NCBI GenBank assembly: GCA_963854735.1
Contig: OY978099.1
Location: forward strand, 1,426,001 to 1,490,000
Direction: 5' to 3'
Origin: Marvania coccoides
Lineage: Eukaryota; Chlorophyta; Trebouxiophyceae; Chlorellales; Chlorellaceae
DNA length: 64,000 nt
The translations under genes and the position numbers were made by a program. Positions 55,022-64,000 of the stretch are shown piece after piece (position 1 is the stretch's first letter; each line of letters begins with the position of its first letter). The notes below the pieces were generated by a model, which was given only the letters and a program-made list of their open reading frames with translations, searched no databases and was not told where the DNA came from.

Positions 55022-55363
55022 AGAGCTGCCTAAGGTTTGGCGGCAGATGTGTACCGAGCGATTTTGTTTTTGAAACGCACTGTTTTCGCCTCCCAAATTT
55101 TGAATATTCTACTGAAAATAAGGGTCTGAGGAGATATTTCTGCAAGCTGTAAATTCATTCAACAATAAAGAAGAGAGCGTTACAAAATTAATAGTTGGTT
55201 AATGGGCGGGGCAGCTTCAAAGACCCCCACATCAATGATAAATGAAGCTTTATTGACGGATACGTAGCGCAGTATCATCGCGAGAAACAAAACACAAAAT
55301 AAACAAGTATTTAATATAAAAGTACAATTAGCTTGTGAAAAAATAACATAATTTATTAATCCA
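55022..55363. other. Convergent 3' regions
   Basis: About 340 AT-rich bases between convergent genes. No gene seen. Confidence 0.5.
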
Positions 55364-57049
55364 CTACCGCAGCTCATCATCATGCGCCACCTCCTCATAC
55401 TCATCCTCCTCCCCCACTACGGTCACATTCATCTCCCTGACAAAATTCTCCAGGAGCGGCGTGTCCCGTTGGAGCGCCCCGATGAAGAACGTTGTAGAGC
55501 AAGGGGAGTACCTCGTGCCGTGGGCATTCGTATTCTGCACCTCATACTCCCCAACACCCCTGAACAGCAGCTTCACCCCCGAGTACAAAATTGTGATCCA
55601 GTCGTCGCAAAACCAGTTTTGGATGCTCGGCGGAAAAAAGTAGCCAAACAGCGCGTAGTGCAGCCGCGAAACGAACGCCTGGGTGAGTATGGCGTCGTTG
55701 TTGATGTCGGTGGGACCCACGACCCCGACGTTAGGCACGCTGCTGTTCTGCAGCGCGCCCACGAAGGCTTCCGTCCAACCGGGCGTGATGAACCGAATGT
55801 CGTCGTTGACTTGATAAAAGTAGTCTGCGCCGTGGTGCAACGCGGCCTCGTACAGACCGTTCCACAGGTACGTCACCCACCCTCCCGACTTGGAAAATTT
55901 GAAGATGTGGAACTGCATGGGGCACCGCGAGGTCGCGTTTTCGAAATACGCCCGCAGCTGGCGTTGATTTTCCAAATCGTCGTACACTGCGTCTCCCTCG
56001 TCGATGCCCATGTACAGCGAGTACTCGAACTTCCCGCCGTTGGGGCACTTTATGGTGGACAGAAGAGACGGCAAGAAGATCTCTGCAAGGGGCGTTCGCT
56101 CCACCCATCCCTCGCTGGCATTGCCGTCACTAATGGCAGGGAATCCAAGGGCGATTTTCAAAGGAAACCCTTGATGAGAAGATGGGTTAAGGGGACCATC
56201 TTCCAGCTCTGTTAAAGCAGCGCTGGGGCCCTTGAAAAGAATGTGGTCAGAGGATTGAAGGTAGCAAACTTGCTCTCGGTCGGTTTTCGAATTTTCCTCG
56301 AAGAAATCAGAGCCGCCTTTCGCGCACTCCACGGCTTTGGCGACTGTTTCTCCTTGCAACAGATGTTTTTTATTGTCAGCGACCAGCAGCTTCCGATCTG
56401 CCGCAGAACAGCGCCTTGCAGCGCACTCAACAAGAGGAACGAGAACGTTGTGGTACGCAAAGCCACCCAAGGTGTAGCCTTGCACCCTGTGGTCACAACG
56501 AGGGTCATGCAGCTTTGCGCTAGAGTCTGCTACATTCCCATCAAGTTTGCTGAAGAAAATCGAGCCCCTTTGGTTGAATGTTTCGATGAGTTTAAGTGCG
56601 TCGACGTCGTCTTTAAAGAGAAGGTCGTTGGCGATGTAAAGGGCCTTGCCGTGAAAATCGACTGCGTGTTTTATACAAAAAGATCTCCAGCTGTCGATGT
56701 CCAGCCGCGTGGCGTTCCAGTCGCCCTGGCCTTGCATAGAAATGAGGCTGGCGACGTCAACCACCGCCACGCCCTTCCACAGCCTCATTTCGTTGAAAAA
56801 CGCGGGGTCGGCCCCGATGGCGTACACTGTCAGCCGGAGAAACAATGATTTATTCTGTTGCTCCAAGAAGTTGAGCCGGGAGGCGAAAAAACGAAGGGAG
56901 TCCCTGTCATCGTTTGTTGCAAGTGTGACGAGTTGAAGGATCGCCGAAAGGGGGTTGCCGTCCCATGTTGATTTGCATGCTTGAACTGGTTCCTCAAACG
57001 AAAACCCCAAGGCGAAAAGCAAGAAGAAGTGAACAAAAACAATTTGCAT
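55364..57049 (-). CDS. Secreted or Golgi glycosyltransferase-like protein, intronless
   Basis: Single exon, 561 residues. The N-terminus is a signal peptide (MQIVFVHFFLLFALGFSFEE). The first half has YIANDLLFKDDVDALKLIE, resembling a nucleotide-sugar site. The second half is GT-A like: FHIFKFSKSGGWVTYLWNGL, then ADYFYQVNDDIRFITPGWTE, where NDD is the probable metal-binding DxD-type motif. VGVVGPTDINNDAILTQAFV and a Cys-containing region (SIQNWFCDDWITILY) follow. Four or more Asn-glycosylation sites suggest lumenal location. Such two-part proteins are common in microalgae and some large algal viruses; the sugar transferred is not predictable. Lack of introns contrasts with both neighbours. Confidence 0.7.
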   Translation of the reverse strand: MQIVFVHFFLLFALGFSFEEPVQACKSTWDGNPLSAILQLVTLATNDDRDSLRFFASRLNFLEQQNKSLFLRLTVYAIGADPAFFNEMRLWKGVAVVDVASLISMQGQGDWNATRLDIDSWRSFCIKHAVDFHGKALYIANDLLFKDDVDALKLIETFNQRGSIFFSKLDGNVADSSAKLHDPRCDHRVQGYTLGGFAYHNVLVPLVECAARRCSAADRKLLVADNKKHLLQGETVAKAVECAKGGSDFFEENSKTDREQVCYLQSSDHILFKGPSAALTELEDGPLNPSSHQGFPLKIALGFPAISDGNASEGWVERTPLAEIFLPSLLSTIKCPNGGKFEYSLYMGIDEGDAVYDDLENQRQLRAYFENATSRCPMQFHIFKFSKSGGWVTYLWNGLYEAALHHGADYFYQVNDDIRFITPGWTEAFVGALQNSSVPNVGVVGPTDINNDAILTQAFVSRLHYALFGYFFPPSIQNWFCDDWITILYSGVKLLFRGVGEYEVQNTNAHGTRYSPCSTTFFIGALQRDTPLLENFVREMNVTVVGEEDEYEEVAHDDELR

Positions 57050-57453
57050 TTTGAAAAATATTTATATTTTTGTTGTACGCAGCCAACCAGAGTCTGGTGT
57101 CATGAAAAAAAATGAAATAACTTCATTTCAAAAATAATGTAATTCCAGGGAAACTCAAGGGCCTTCAAGACGAAGAAAGGTTCGAACGAATTCGTGCCCG
57201 CAGTTTTTTTTTCCTGTTTCAAAAACTCCAAAAGCAGCATTGTTTTTTCATTTCACCGACGCCTGGCATACACACGGCCGTATTAGCGCATTGTCATGCA
57301 CGCTCCTTGATTCAAATCCGTAAATAGTACGGCATCTAATTTTCGTGCACAAAACCTGTCTGTACTACGAGAGATCTCTTTGCCGTTTTCACATTAACCA
57401 ACATAAAATTACATCTGCCTAGCATCGCTGCTGCCTGCTGCCTTTTTTTGACA
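57050..57453. other. Divergent promoter region (glycosyltransferase / bestrophin)
   Basis: About 400 AT-rich bases between divergent starts. No gene or motif recognised. Confidence 0.5.
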
Positions 57454-59211
57454 ATGACAAGTGACGGCAACGCCGGCGGCGGGCCTGCTCCTCCTCAGCA
57501 CCCCCCCCTTCCGCACCACCACAAATCCGACCTTGAAGACACTCGCGAGCGGTTTAAGGCGGCCATGACGTTCATCATTGCGAACTACAAGGGCGGCGAA
57601 GACATTGAGGCCCTTCGTGCGCAGCGGGAACTGCCCCCCGGCAGATTTTCACGGGTGTATGCCTACTGGATGTCAGTTGCCTTACTTTCTATCAATGCAC
57701 ACTTCTCACTCACACGTATATGCGTAGATCTCAAAGCGGAGCAGAGCACAGCCATTTCTTATTTAGGGGTTTTCCCCCGCCATTTCTCTCCCCCTCATGC
57801 AGGTTCACCCTCTTCGCCGTGCGTGGCCGCCCCTTCCCCTTCATTCCGATGGTCATCTTCCTCATCTACTGCTGCGGCGTCACCGCCTTTGGCCTGTACT
57901 ACATGGTGAGTAGGCATGAATGGCTTTGCATTTACCATCCCCGTTTTTATTTAAAAATGCCCCAAATCCCCCCATTCGAAGGATGTCAATGGCGACCTTG
58001 AGGAGCTTTACAAGTTCAAGCCGGAGATGAAAGACGTGACGCAATTCATGGGCCTGGCCGTGTTCCTCCTGCTCTCGTAAGAAGATGTTCTCTTCTCATT
58101 TTCTAAGTAATTAAATTCTCCTGCTTTCTTCCTACTAATCCACGCATTTTTAATTATGCGTGCAGATTCCGCAACAACAGCGCTTACCAGCGGTGGTACG
58201 ATGGGGCGACGCGCTTCCAAAGCCTGTGCAGCCTCATGAATGACGCTGCGCGCCAGATCGCCGCGATCACGCCGACAGAGCAAGCCGTTGACCTGCTGTA
58301 CTACCTCATGGCGGCGCTGTACTTTGCGAAGCAGCAGCTGCGCAATAACGAGAAGAACAAAAAGGTGATTCAAGAGCCGGGTGCAGAGTGACGAGATGTG
58401 CATTTTCGACTGCATTTTTGAAAATGCTTTTGTAATTTTTTCACGTGGTCAGTGTGTACACCGAGGATTATTTAGCTCGATTTAGCTCGAAGAGTCCCCG
58501 TTATTTTTTTAATTGCTTTTTTTTGCTCCAGGAGGTCGAGGTTATCGAGACTGCCCTTCCAAAGCGCATTTGGAACTCAATAGCGGGGCACGACGACAAA
58601 TTCCACTGGTGCATGTACAACTACCACCACATCGCCGTCAGGATCAACTACGGAATCACCACAGAGGACCGCGGCTGCCAGGAAGTCATGCGGATCTCAA
58701 TCCCCATGATCGCTGCGTACGGTGCCTGCTACAGGATTCTCAAGACGCCGATGCCCTTTGCGTACCTCACACATCTGCGCGCTTTCATGGCTATTTGGTT
58801 GGCGATCCTCCCCTGGATGTTTGTCATCTCGTACGGGTGGTACGGCTTGATTTTCTGCGGCTTCATTTCGTACGCTGTGCTGGGCGTAGAAGAGTCCGCC
58901 ACCGAGATCGAGCAGGTGAGAGAGGGGAACAGGGTACACACATAAGGAACGAGATAGCCTGAGTCGGGTTATCAGTTACTGTTTGTTTCTCGTCTTGTTT
59001 TAGACTTGTGTACGGTTTTATTGCAAACTAAAGCCGTGCCCCTTTCCCTCCACAATCTCTCTCCCAGCCATTTGGAAACGACGTCAACGACCTCCCGCTC
59101 GATCGCATTGCTCAACCAACCTTCAAACTCATCTCGACGTTCCTTTACCACGTCGGATTCGACGAGGAAGGAAACTCGCTTGTGTCGCCGATAGGCGAGA
59201 AACTGTGCTGA
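57454..59211 (+). CDS. Bestrophin-like anion channel
   Basis: Six exons: 57454-57671, 57803-57905, 57982-58076, 58166-58364, 58532-58915 and 59068-59211; 380 residues. The ATG at 57454 follows an in-frame TTG. A hydrophobic segment spans intron 1 (VIFLIYCCGVTAFGLYYM). LAVFLLLSFRNNSAYQRWYD is the diagnostic bestrophin motif at the second helix. Further membrane segments are MRISIPMIAAYGACYRI, AFMAIWLAILPWMFVISYGW and YGLIFCGFISYAVLGVEESA, followed by PFGNDVNDLPLDRIAQ, the conserved C-terminal signature. The N-terminus is Gly/Pro/His-rich and does not look like a classic transit peptide. Chlamydomonas bestrophins BST1-3 feed bicarbonate to the thylakoid lumen and VCCN1 conducts chloride; which applies here is unclear. 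Confidence 0.9.
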
Positions 59212-59557
59212 AATCGTATCCGTACTGTTGCAAACAGGGTCCCGGGCAGCAGCATCACTCTCTCTTTGACAGTGGTCTCACATCACTCAGTTCATTAGGC
59301 TTCCATGCAGGTGCGTCAGCTCTCGACGCGAAGACACTTCGTTCCTTCTTTTTTCTTCTTCTCTAGGCCAATAATTGCCCAACACCTCCAGTTTATTAAT
59401 ACTATTAACTAAATTACGTCCAATTCTATTACTTAATACTGTTTCAAGCACAATTGCACCACGCCAATCCTGGCGCTGTGATTTCCCTCAAACAAAAAGT
59501 CAAAAGTAGCAAGCTAACATATTAATAATATAATAACGTCTATTTATTGTATCAAGT
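59212..59557. other. Convergent 3' regions
   Basis: About 350 bases between convergent genes. No gene seen. Confidence 0.5.
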
Positions 59558-60820
59558 CTATCTATTGGCAGCAACCATGATTTCCTTGAAATAGTCCTTG
59601 TAAAGTTGCCGTGCGTGCTCGGAGGAGCCCCAGAACCCCCAGCCCGCCATGAATCGAACGTAGTCACACACAGCCAGCTTCCATCGCTGCTGCATGGAGT
59701 CAAATGAATACGCAGCTGCCGCCTGGGGAGGCAGTTTTCTGCACAGCTCAGCGTGGTAGTGTTGCAAGAGCTGTGCCTCATGCCGATCCACTCGCTGAAC
59801 GCTGGACAGCAGCAAGTAGGCGACGTCTTTCATGGCGTCCCCAGCGCCGGTGTACTGGAAATCGTACGCGGCTGCCTGTGGAGCGCCCCCGCCGGCAGTG
59901 AAACAAATATTGGCGGCCTGCACGAAACCTCAAGAGTAGAAGTTAATGGGAAAACGTGTTTTTGGGGAAGGGGGGGGCTGCGCGCGGATTTTTTTTGGGT
60001 GCTATAATACTGTTTATAAAACAATGGTTTTCTACCTTGAAGTCGCCATGCACCAGCGTTCTGAATTGTGGATTTGCCAGCTCGTCGTTGATCCACTGTG
60101 CCGCTGCCTGCAGCTCCGCCCACTCCGCCCCCATCTCCTCCAGCTCTTCCTGCCTCGTTTCTAGGTGCCAGTACGTGCCTTGCGCCCACAGCCGCGGCGA
60201 TATTTCCTTCTGCCAGTAGCACGCGTGCAAAGTGGCCAACCACGTCAGTGCTGCCTTGGCGTGAGCTAAATCCAGCATGCCGCTCTGACTGCTCGGGAAA
60301 TTCTCTCGAAGGTCTGAAAGCACTAAAAACATGGTGCCACCGCTGCTGGAGAGGTTGTTTTCTACCGCCAGGTGGGAGGCAATGGGCAGGCCGAAGTCTT
60401 CAAGCGTGTCTGCAACCTCTTCATAGAACGCCGCTTCAACTTGGTACGAGTGGAGTTTGCGGTCGTGGCTGACCCCAGAGGCGGCAGGGGGGCTTACTTC
60501 CTTGACAACGAGGTTTTTCTGCATTCGGTTCAGAGGGAAGTTGGAATATTTATTCACGGGGCAGTTCTTTCATTCAACACGTGCTGTATACAGCGGCAGT
60601 TTCTGCTTTTCATTTCTTGCTAGAGAAAAAAACAGCTTTTCTCTTTTTAGATGAAAATAGACAGGGGTTTGCTCATCACCTGGTTGCCGCCTTTCTCTCT
60701 GGCTAAGACATGCCACACAGACCCATAGCCGGCCCATAGCGAGGTTAGCCTCCTGGACTTCTCAATGTGCAGCGTTGGGCCGTCGCAGCGCGAGAGAAGG
60801 TCTGCCAATATTGCAGACAT
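59558..60820 (-). CDS. APH/ecdysteroid kinase-like phosphotransferase
   Basis: Three exons: 60680-60820, 60036-60518 and 59558-59917; 327 residues. The phosphotransferase fold is shown by the Gly-rich strand and Lys (GYGSVWHVLAREKG; NLVVKEVSPP), by MFLVLSDLRENFPSSQSGML, and by the catalytic loop TLVHGDFK that continues over intron 2 into AANICFTAGG (Brenner-type His-Gly-Asp with downstream Asn). AAAYDFQYTGAGDAMKDVAY provides the metal-binding Asp. Family members (EcKL, CHK, DUF1679) phosphorylate small alcohols such as ecdysteroids, choline or aminoglycosides. In algae the substrate is unknown. There is no targeting signal. Confidence 0.8.
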
Positions 60821-61145
60821 AATTAGAGGGGGGGGAGTTCAATAATTAAATTAAATCACGATGAGCGCCTCAACTGGTGACGGTAATGGGTTGCAGAATA
60901 GTATATGAAAATGCAATGAAAAGCATTAGCGAAGCCAAACAATTTTCAAAAATAAAAATTTCCAAATTCGTGCTGGTGGCGGCGCTGAGCTCCTCTCCGC
61001 CCTCTATTCAATATTTTTAATTTATATATTTGTTTGTAGACAGCTAGCGAGAGCTGGGAAGCACGGGAACGCGCTCTCTTTTCTTCTCAAAAGTAGTTTT
61101 TTCTGCTTTATTTCTGTGGCGTCTTCCTCTGTTTTTTCTAAAACA
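60821..61145. other. Divergent promoter region (kinase / DPH3)
   Basis: 325 bases between start codons, AT-rich. It should drive the DPH3 transcript, and possibly the downstream phosphatase. Confidence 0.5.
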
Positions 61146-61476
61146 ATGACCTTGCACGATGAGGTGCGTTCTGGCTTGGGTTGCGAGGATCGCTTTCGAC
61201 ATTTTCATCTTTTCTCTCTGCATTATTATTCATTATTCAAATTCTATTTTCCCCAAAAAATCAAAACCGCAGGTCGAGATAGAGGACATGGAGTGGAACG
61301 AGGAGCTGCAGGCCTTCACCTACCAGTGCCCCTGCGGAGACTTCTTTCAAATCACCTTGGACGAGCTTGCAGCTGGCGAGGAGATTGCCAACTGCCCCAG
61401 TTGCTCCCTTTTCGTCAGAGTCATCTACAACCCTGACGACTTTGCAAACCTTCTAGACGCCAGCCCGTCTGCGTAA
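61146..61476 (+). CDS. DPH3: DPH3, CSL-type zinc protein of diphthamide synthesis
   Basis: Two exons: 61146-61163 and 61273-61476; 73 residues, a normal length. MTLHDE joins VEIEDMEWNEELQAFTYQCP across the intron. The four zinc ligands are in CPCG and CPSC (YQCPCGDFFQITLDEL, IANCPSCSLFVRVIY). DPH3 supplies electrons to the Dph1-Dph2 iron-sulphur enzyme that starts diphthamide formation on eEF2, and it also works with Elongator. Its stop codon TAA (61474-61476) shares its last A with the ATG of the purple acid phosphatase, so the two genes have no spacer. Confidence 0.95.
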
Positions 61477-63119
61477 TGCGGTGCCCAGTTGCGCTGCTTT
61501 TGGCGCTGTTTGTGCTCGCCAAGACCTCGTTCGCAGCCCCGGGCCCTTCATCGCCATTTGGCCTCCGCCTGGCCTTGAACTCCGCCCCAGGCGGCTTATC
61601 CATAACATGGAGCACTATCACTGCGTTAACCACGCTTCCCTGCGTTGAATTCGTCCCTTTAGACATCGCCCCGTCGTCATTTTTCTCTCTGTCAACCTCT
61701 CCCTCATCGCTGGGCCGCCATTCAGGCCACAGTCTCTCTCCGCAGCTCATTTGTGGTGGTGGAACCTCCCGACCGTTTGTTGAGCCCTCTACCGGCCTGA
61801 TCAACCATTTTATCCACACCATCGCTCTGAGGAGGGACGGCTTATCACCGGAGCTGCGCTACGCGTACCGCTGTGGCAATGACGCTGACGGATGGTCTTC
61901 TCGCCGTACGTTCACTGCCCCGTTGCCTCCAGGCATGAAAAGTAGAGGATTTTCGCCCACCGGCCTTTTAATTTTTGGCGACATGGGCGTTGCTCACTCC
62001 CTCACGCTGCCATCGCTGGCCGCTGACGTCGCGTCTGGCGCTTTTTCGGTGGCTATTCACGCTGGGGACCTGGCGTATGACCTAGCAAGCCTTCAGGTAC
62101 ATTTTCCCCCCCATGATTTTTTCCTCCAGTGAAAATTTTGTTTGATTTGTTTTTGTTCTACACTACAGGGCCGGCGAGGGCGTCAATTTCTGGCCATGAT
62201 GGAGCCCGTGTCTTCCTTCATTCCTTACATGGTGGCTGCTGGCAATCACGAAGCGCTGTTCAACTTCTCGCACTACCGGCGCCTCTACGCCATGCCTCAC
62301 TCAGACGTCAGCGAGAACCTGTACTATTCCTTCGACGTGGGGCCTGTCCACGTGGCAGTGTACAACACCGAAGCTTTCTTTTGGCCACAGTCGTTCAATC
62401 CCGACAACATGCGGCAAATGGTGACCTGGCTGGCGGAGGACCTGGCAGCAGCGCACTCCAATAGGCAGGCGGTACCTTGGGTGGTTGTGGTGGGCCATCG
62501 CCCGATGTACTGCGGCGCTGCTGCGCACACAGCGGCAGCCTCGCCTGCGCCGCCGCACTGCTCCTGGGAGTGCGAAGCTTCACGGCGAGGGGTACCCACG
62601 GTCTGCCCGCACAACAACCCGCGGGCGTGTCACCCTGCTGCGCCATCCCTTCTGAGCCTGGCTGAATCCTCTGTGGAGCAGCTTTTTCAGAAATTCAAAG
62701 TCGATGTGGCTGTTTATGGGCATGTGCACGCTTACCAGAGGTTTCTTCCGGTGTTCAACTACTCTTACGACGCGCAGGTGGAGACATCACATCAGGTCCC
62801 AGGGGCTGCAAAAGTGTTTCCAGAGCCGCCAATTTTCTATAAGAATCCAAATGCCACGGTGCACGTGACCTCTGGCGCTGGCGGCAACTCTGAGATGCGG
62901 GTGGGGCGGCCGCTCCCCCCACCGTTGGGACCTTGTGCAGCTGACGCCCCATGGTGCGCGTTTCAGTCTGGGTTTGCGCCTTCTGCTAATGAGAATTACG
63001 ATTTTTCGCACTCGAGGGTGTTTGCGTGGAACGAGACGCACCTGCAGTGGCAGCAGTACAGCAGCACGCGAGATGCGGTGGTGGATGAGTGGTGGGTGGT
63101 GCGGGAGAAGAAGCAATGA
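61476..63119 (+). CDS. Purple acid phosphatase, secreted
   Basis: Two exons: 61476-62096 and 62169-63119; 523 residues. The start is fixed by a clear signal peptide (MRCPVALLLALFVLAKTSFA) at the first ATG, which overlaps the DPH3 stop by one base. Metallophosphatase blocks follow in order: LIFGDMG, HAGDLAYD, AAGNHEALF, VVVGHRPMYC and YGHVHAYQR, giving all usual Fe/metal ligands (Asp, Asp-x-x-Tyr, Asn, His, His-x-His). A fibronectin-like N-terminal domain precedes them (LALNSAPGGLSITWS). The enzyme releases phosphate from organic esters outside the cell or in the vacuole, and phosphate starvation often induces it. Several Asn-glycosylation sites are present. Confidence 0.93.
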
Positions 63120-63597
63120 CTTTTTCATGTTGGATTGTGCTCCCTTTCTCGACGTTGCAAAAATAAAATCCTGCCATATTTCATTGCCGGGCTCTTGAAA
63201 AATGACTCCATATTCCTTCATCTTTGATCTGGCTTCCATAGTTAAAGATGAAAAAAGGACTGTAAATAATTTGAAGCTTTGATTGACGCTCAAAATGGAC
63301 GATTAAGTTATATTCAATTTATTAGGAGGTAGGGGGGAAAACGGAAGGGGGACTGTGTTTGATCAGTTCAGAATGGTCAGTGTACACAAAGTAACACGTG
63401 AAAAAGAGCCGGTGGGCTGTATAGCTATCGCTTGGGAATGAACGCTGAATTGGTGAAAAAGAAGCAACAAAAAAGAAAGAGCAAAAAGAGGGGAAATGAC
63501 TTGGTTGGTTGGCAATGAAATTATTTTATTAGTAGAAACATAGGGATGGCATGAGCTGAAGTGTTTTGTCAGCTTTATTATTTCGTTTTGAAGGTTG
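63120..63597. other. Convergent 3' regions
   Basis: About 480 AT-rich bases between convergent genes. No gene seen. Confidence 0.5.
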
Positions 63598-64000
63598 TTA
63601 GCTGCCCAGCAGCTGCTCCATCGCAGCCACTTCGTCCCCGCCCGCTCGCTCCAACGCTCGAGCCGCCTCCGCTTCCGGGAACCCCATTTCCACGATGCGC
63701 TGCACTTTTGCCGCTCGCGACACCGCCTGCGAGGCGTGAGCGTAGGCCTCTGTCCACTGCTTTGCCGTCTGAATAAATTCCTCTGGGGTGTGCATGAACT
63801 GCCGCGCCACCACCGCGTCCTGCGGATCGTCCGGCTGCGGCGCCGACAGCAGCGCCTGCAGGCTGAGCAGCGCTGTTTTGAGCGTGAGCGCGGGGCTCCA
63901 CTGGTCTTTCAAAATATCAAGGCAGATGGCGCCGTTGGCGGAGCTGATGTTGGGGTGCCACACTTTGGTGATAAAGCGCATCTTGGGCGGCACAAAGGGG
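63598..64000 (-). CDS. E2 ubiquitin-conjugating enzyme with C-terminal UBA domain (5' partial)
   Basis: The 3' part of a minus-strand gene that continues past base 64000; 134 residues visible. It shows [20 protein letters not shown] with the HPN motif, then [20 protein letters not shown] with the catalytic Cys and Trp-Ser-Pro, and [12 protein letters not shown]. After the E2 core, residues [20 protein letters not shown] with ...[11 protein letters not shown] form a UBA domain. E2 plus UBA is the layout of UBE2K (E2-25K) and Arabidopsis UBC27, which build Lys48-linked chains. The N-terminal part of the core is outside the window. Confidence 0.9.
   Translation of the reverse strand, partial: PFVPPKMRFITKVWHPNISSANGAICLDILKDQWSPALTLKTALLSLQALLSAPQPDDPQDAVVARQFMHTPEEFIQTAKQWTEAYAHASQAVSRAAKVQRIVEMGFPEAEAARALERAGGDEVAAMEQLLGS

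Overview
The window is nuclear DNA from a photosynthetic eukaryote, most likely a chlorophyte green alga. Coding exons are GC-rich and separated by short AT-rich GT-AG introns of about 80-200 bases. Genes are dense, about 28 in 64 kb, and lie on both strands. Several products are plastid-lineage proteins: the fused PHYLLO enzyme of phylloquinone synthesis, a RETICULATA-like protein, a plastid-type aldo-keto reductase, a bestrophin-like channel of the algal type, and PurF with a transit-like leader. I cannot name the genus. Exon structures below were built by hand from splice-site phase and protein continuity.

Layout. 1-4862: 3' part of PHYLLO (+). 5151-6668: aldo-keto reductase (-), divergent from an FAD oxidoreductase at 7149-8495. 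8635-9909: tail-anchored VASt/StAR-like protein (-), divergent from an mTERF-like protein at 10056-10833. 11318-13014: zinc-finger protein (+). 13616-18173: GEMIN5-like WD40 protein (-), divergent from a GRF plus CCHC zinc-finger protein at 18326-20024. 20237-21003: unknown protein (-), divergent from a double-AP2 transcription factor at 21565-23372. 23309-29672: an island of two intronless glycan-type genes bounded by two near-identical 801-base direct repeats; the repeat carries the end of the AP2 gene and the start of the SAYSD1-like gene, whose intact copy is at 29155-30117. 30118-33637: no convincing gene. 33638-35747: PurF (-), divergent from an RNase-kappa-like gene at 36121-36709. 37141-37974: FCF1 (-), divergent from MRD1/RBM19 at 38202-41369. 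41608-42400: small DRM1-like/EF-hand protein (+). 42742-44617: DUF4485 protein (-). 44945-46407: BZW/5MP protein (-), divergent from a RETICULATA-like gene at 46697-48326. 48877-50881: STI1/HOP (-), divergent from a Myb protein at 51110-52997. 53275-55021: saccharopine-dehydrogenase-like protein (+). 55364-57049: intronless glycosyltransferase (-). 57454-59211: bestrophin (+). 59558-60820: APH-fold kinase (-). 61146-63119: DPH3 and a purple acid phosphatase overlapping by one base. 63598-64000: 3' end of an E2 ubiquitin-conjugating enzyme (-).

Themes. Ribosome production is represented by FCF1 and MRD1, which share a 227-base divergent promoter and both act in the small-subunit processome, and by a Reb1/TTF1-like Myb protein. 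Translation and proteostasis genes include DPH3, BZW, STI1, GEMIN5 and SAYSD1. The most unusual features are the TAATG overlap of DPH3 and the phosphatase, which suggests a bicistronic nuclear mRNA; the repeat-flanked glycan-gene island that left a truncated SAYSD1 copy; an unsplit MenF part in PHYLLO; three apparent GC-AG introns; and a start codon confined to a 5-base coding exon.
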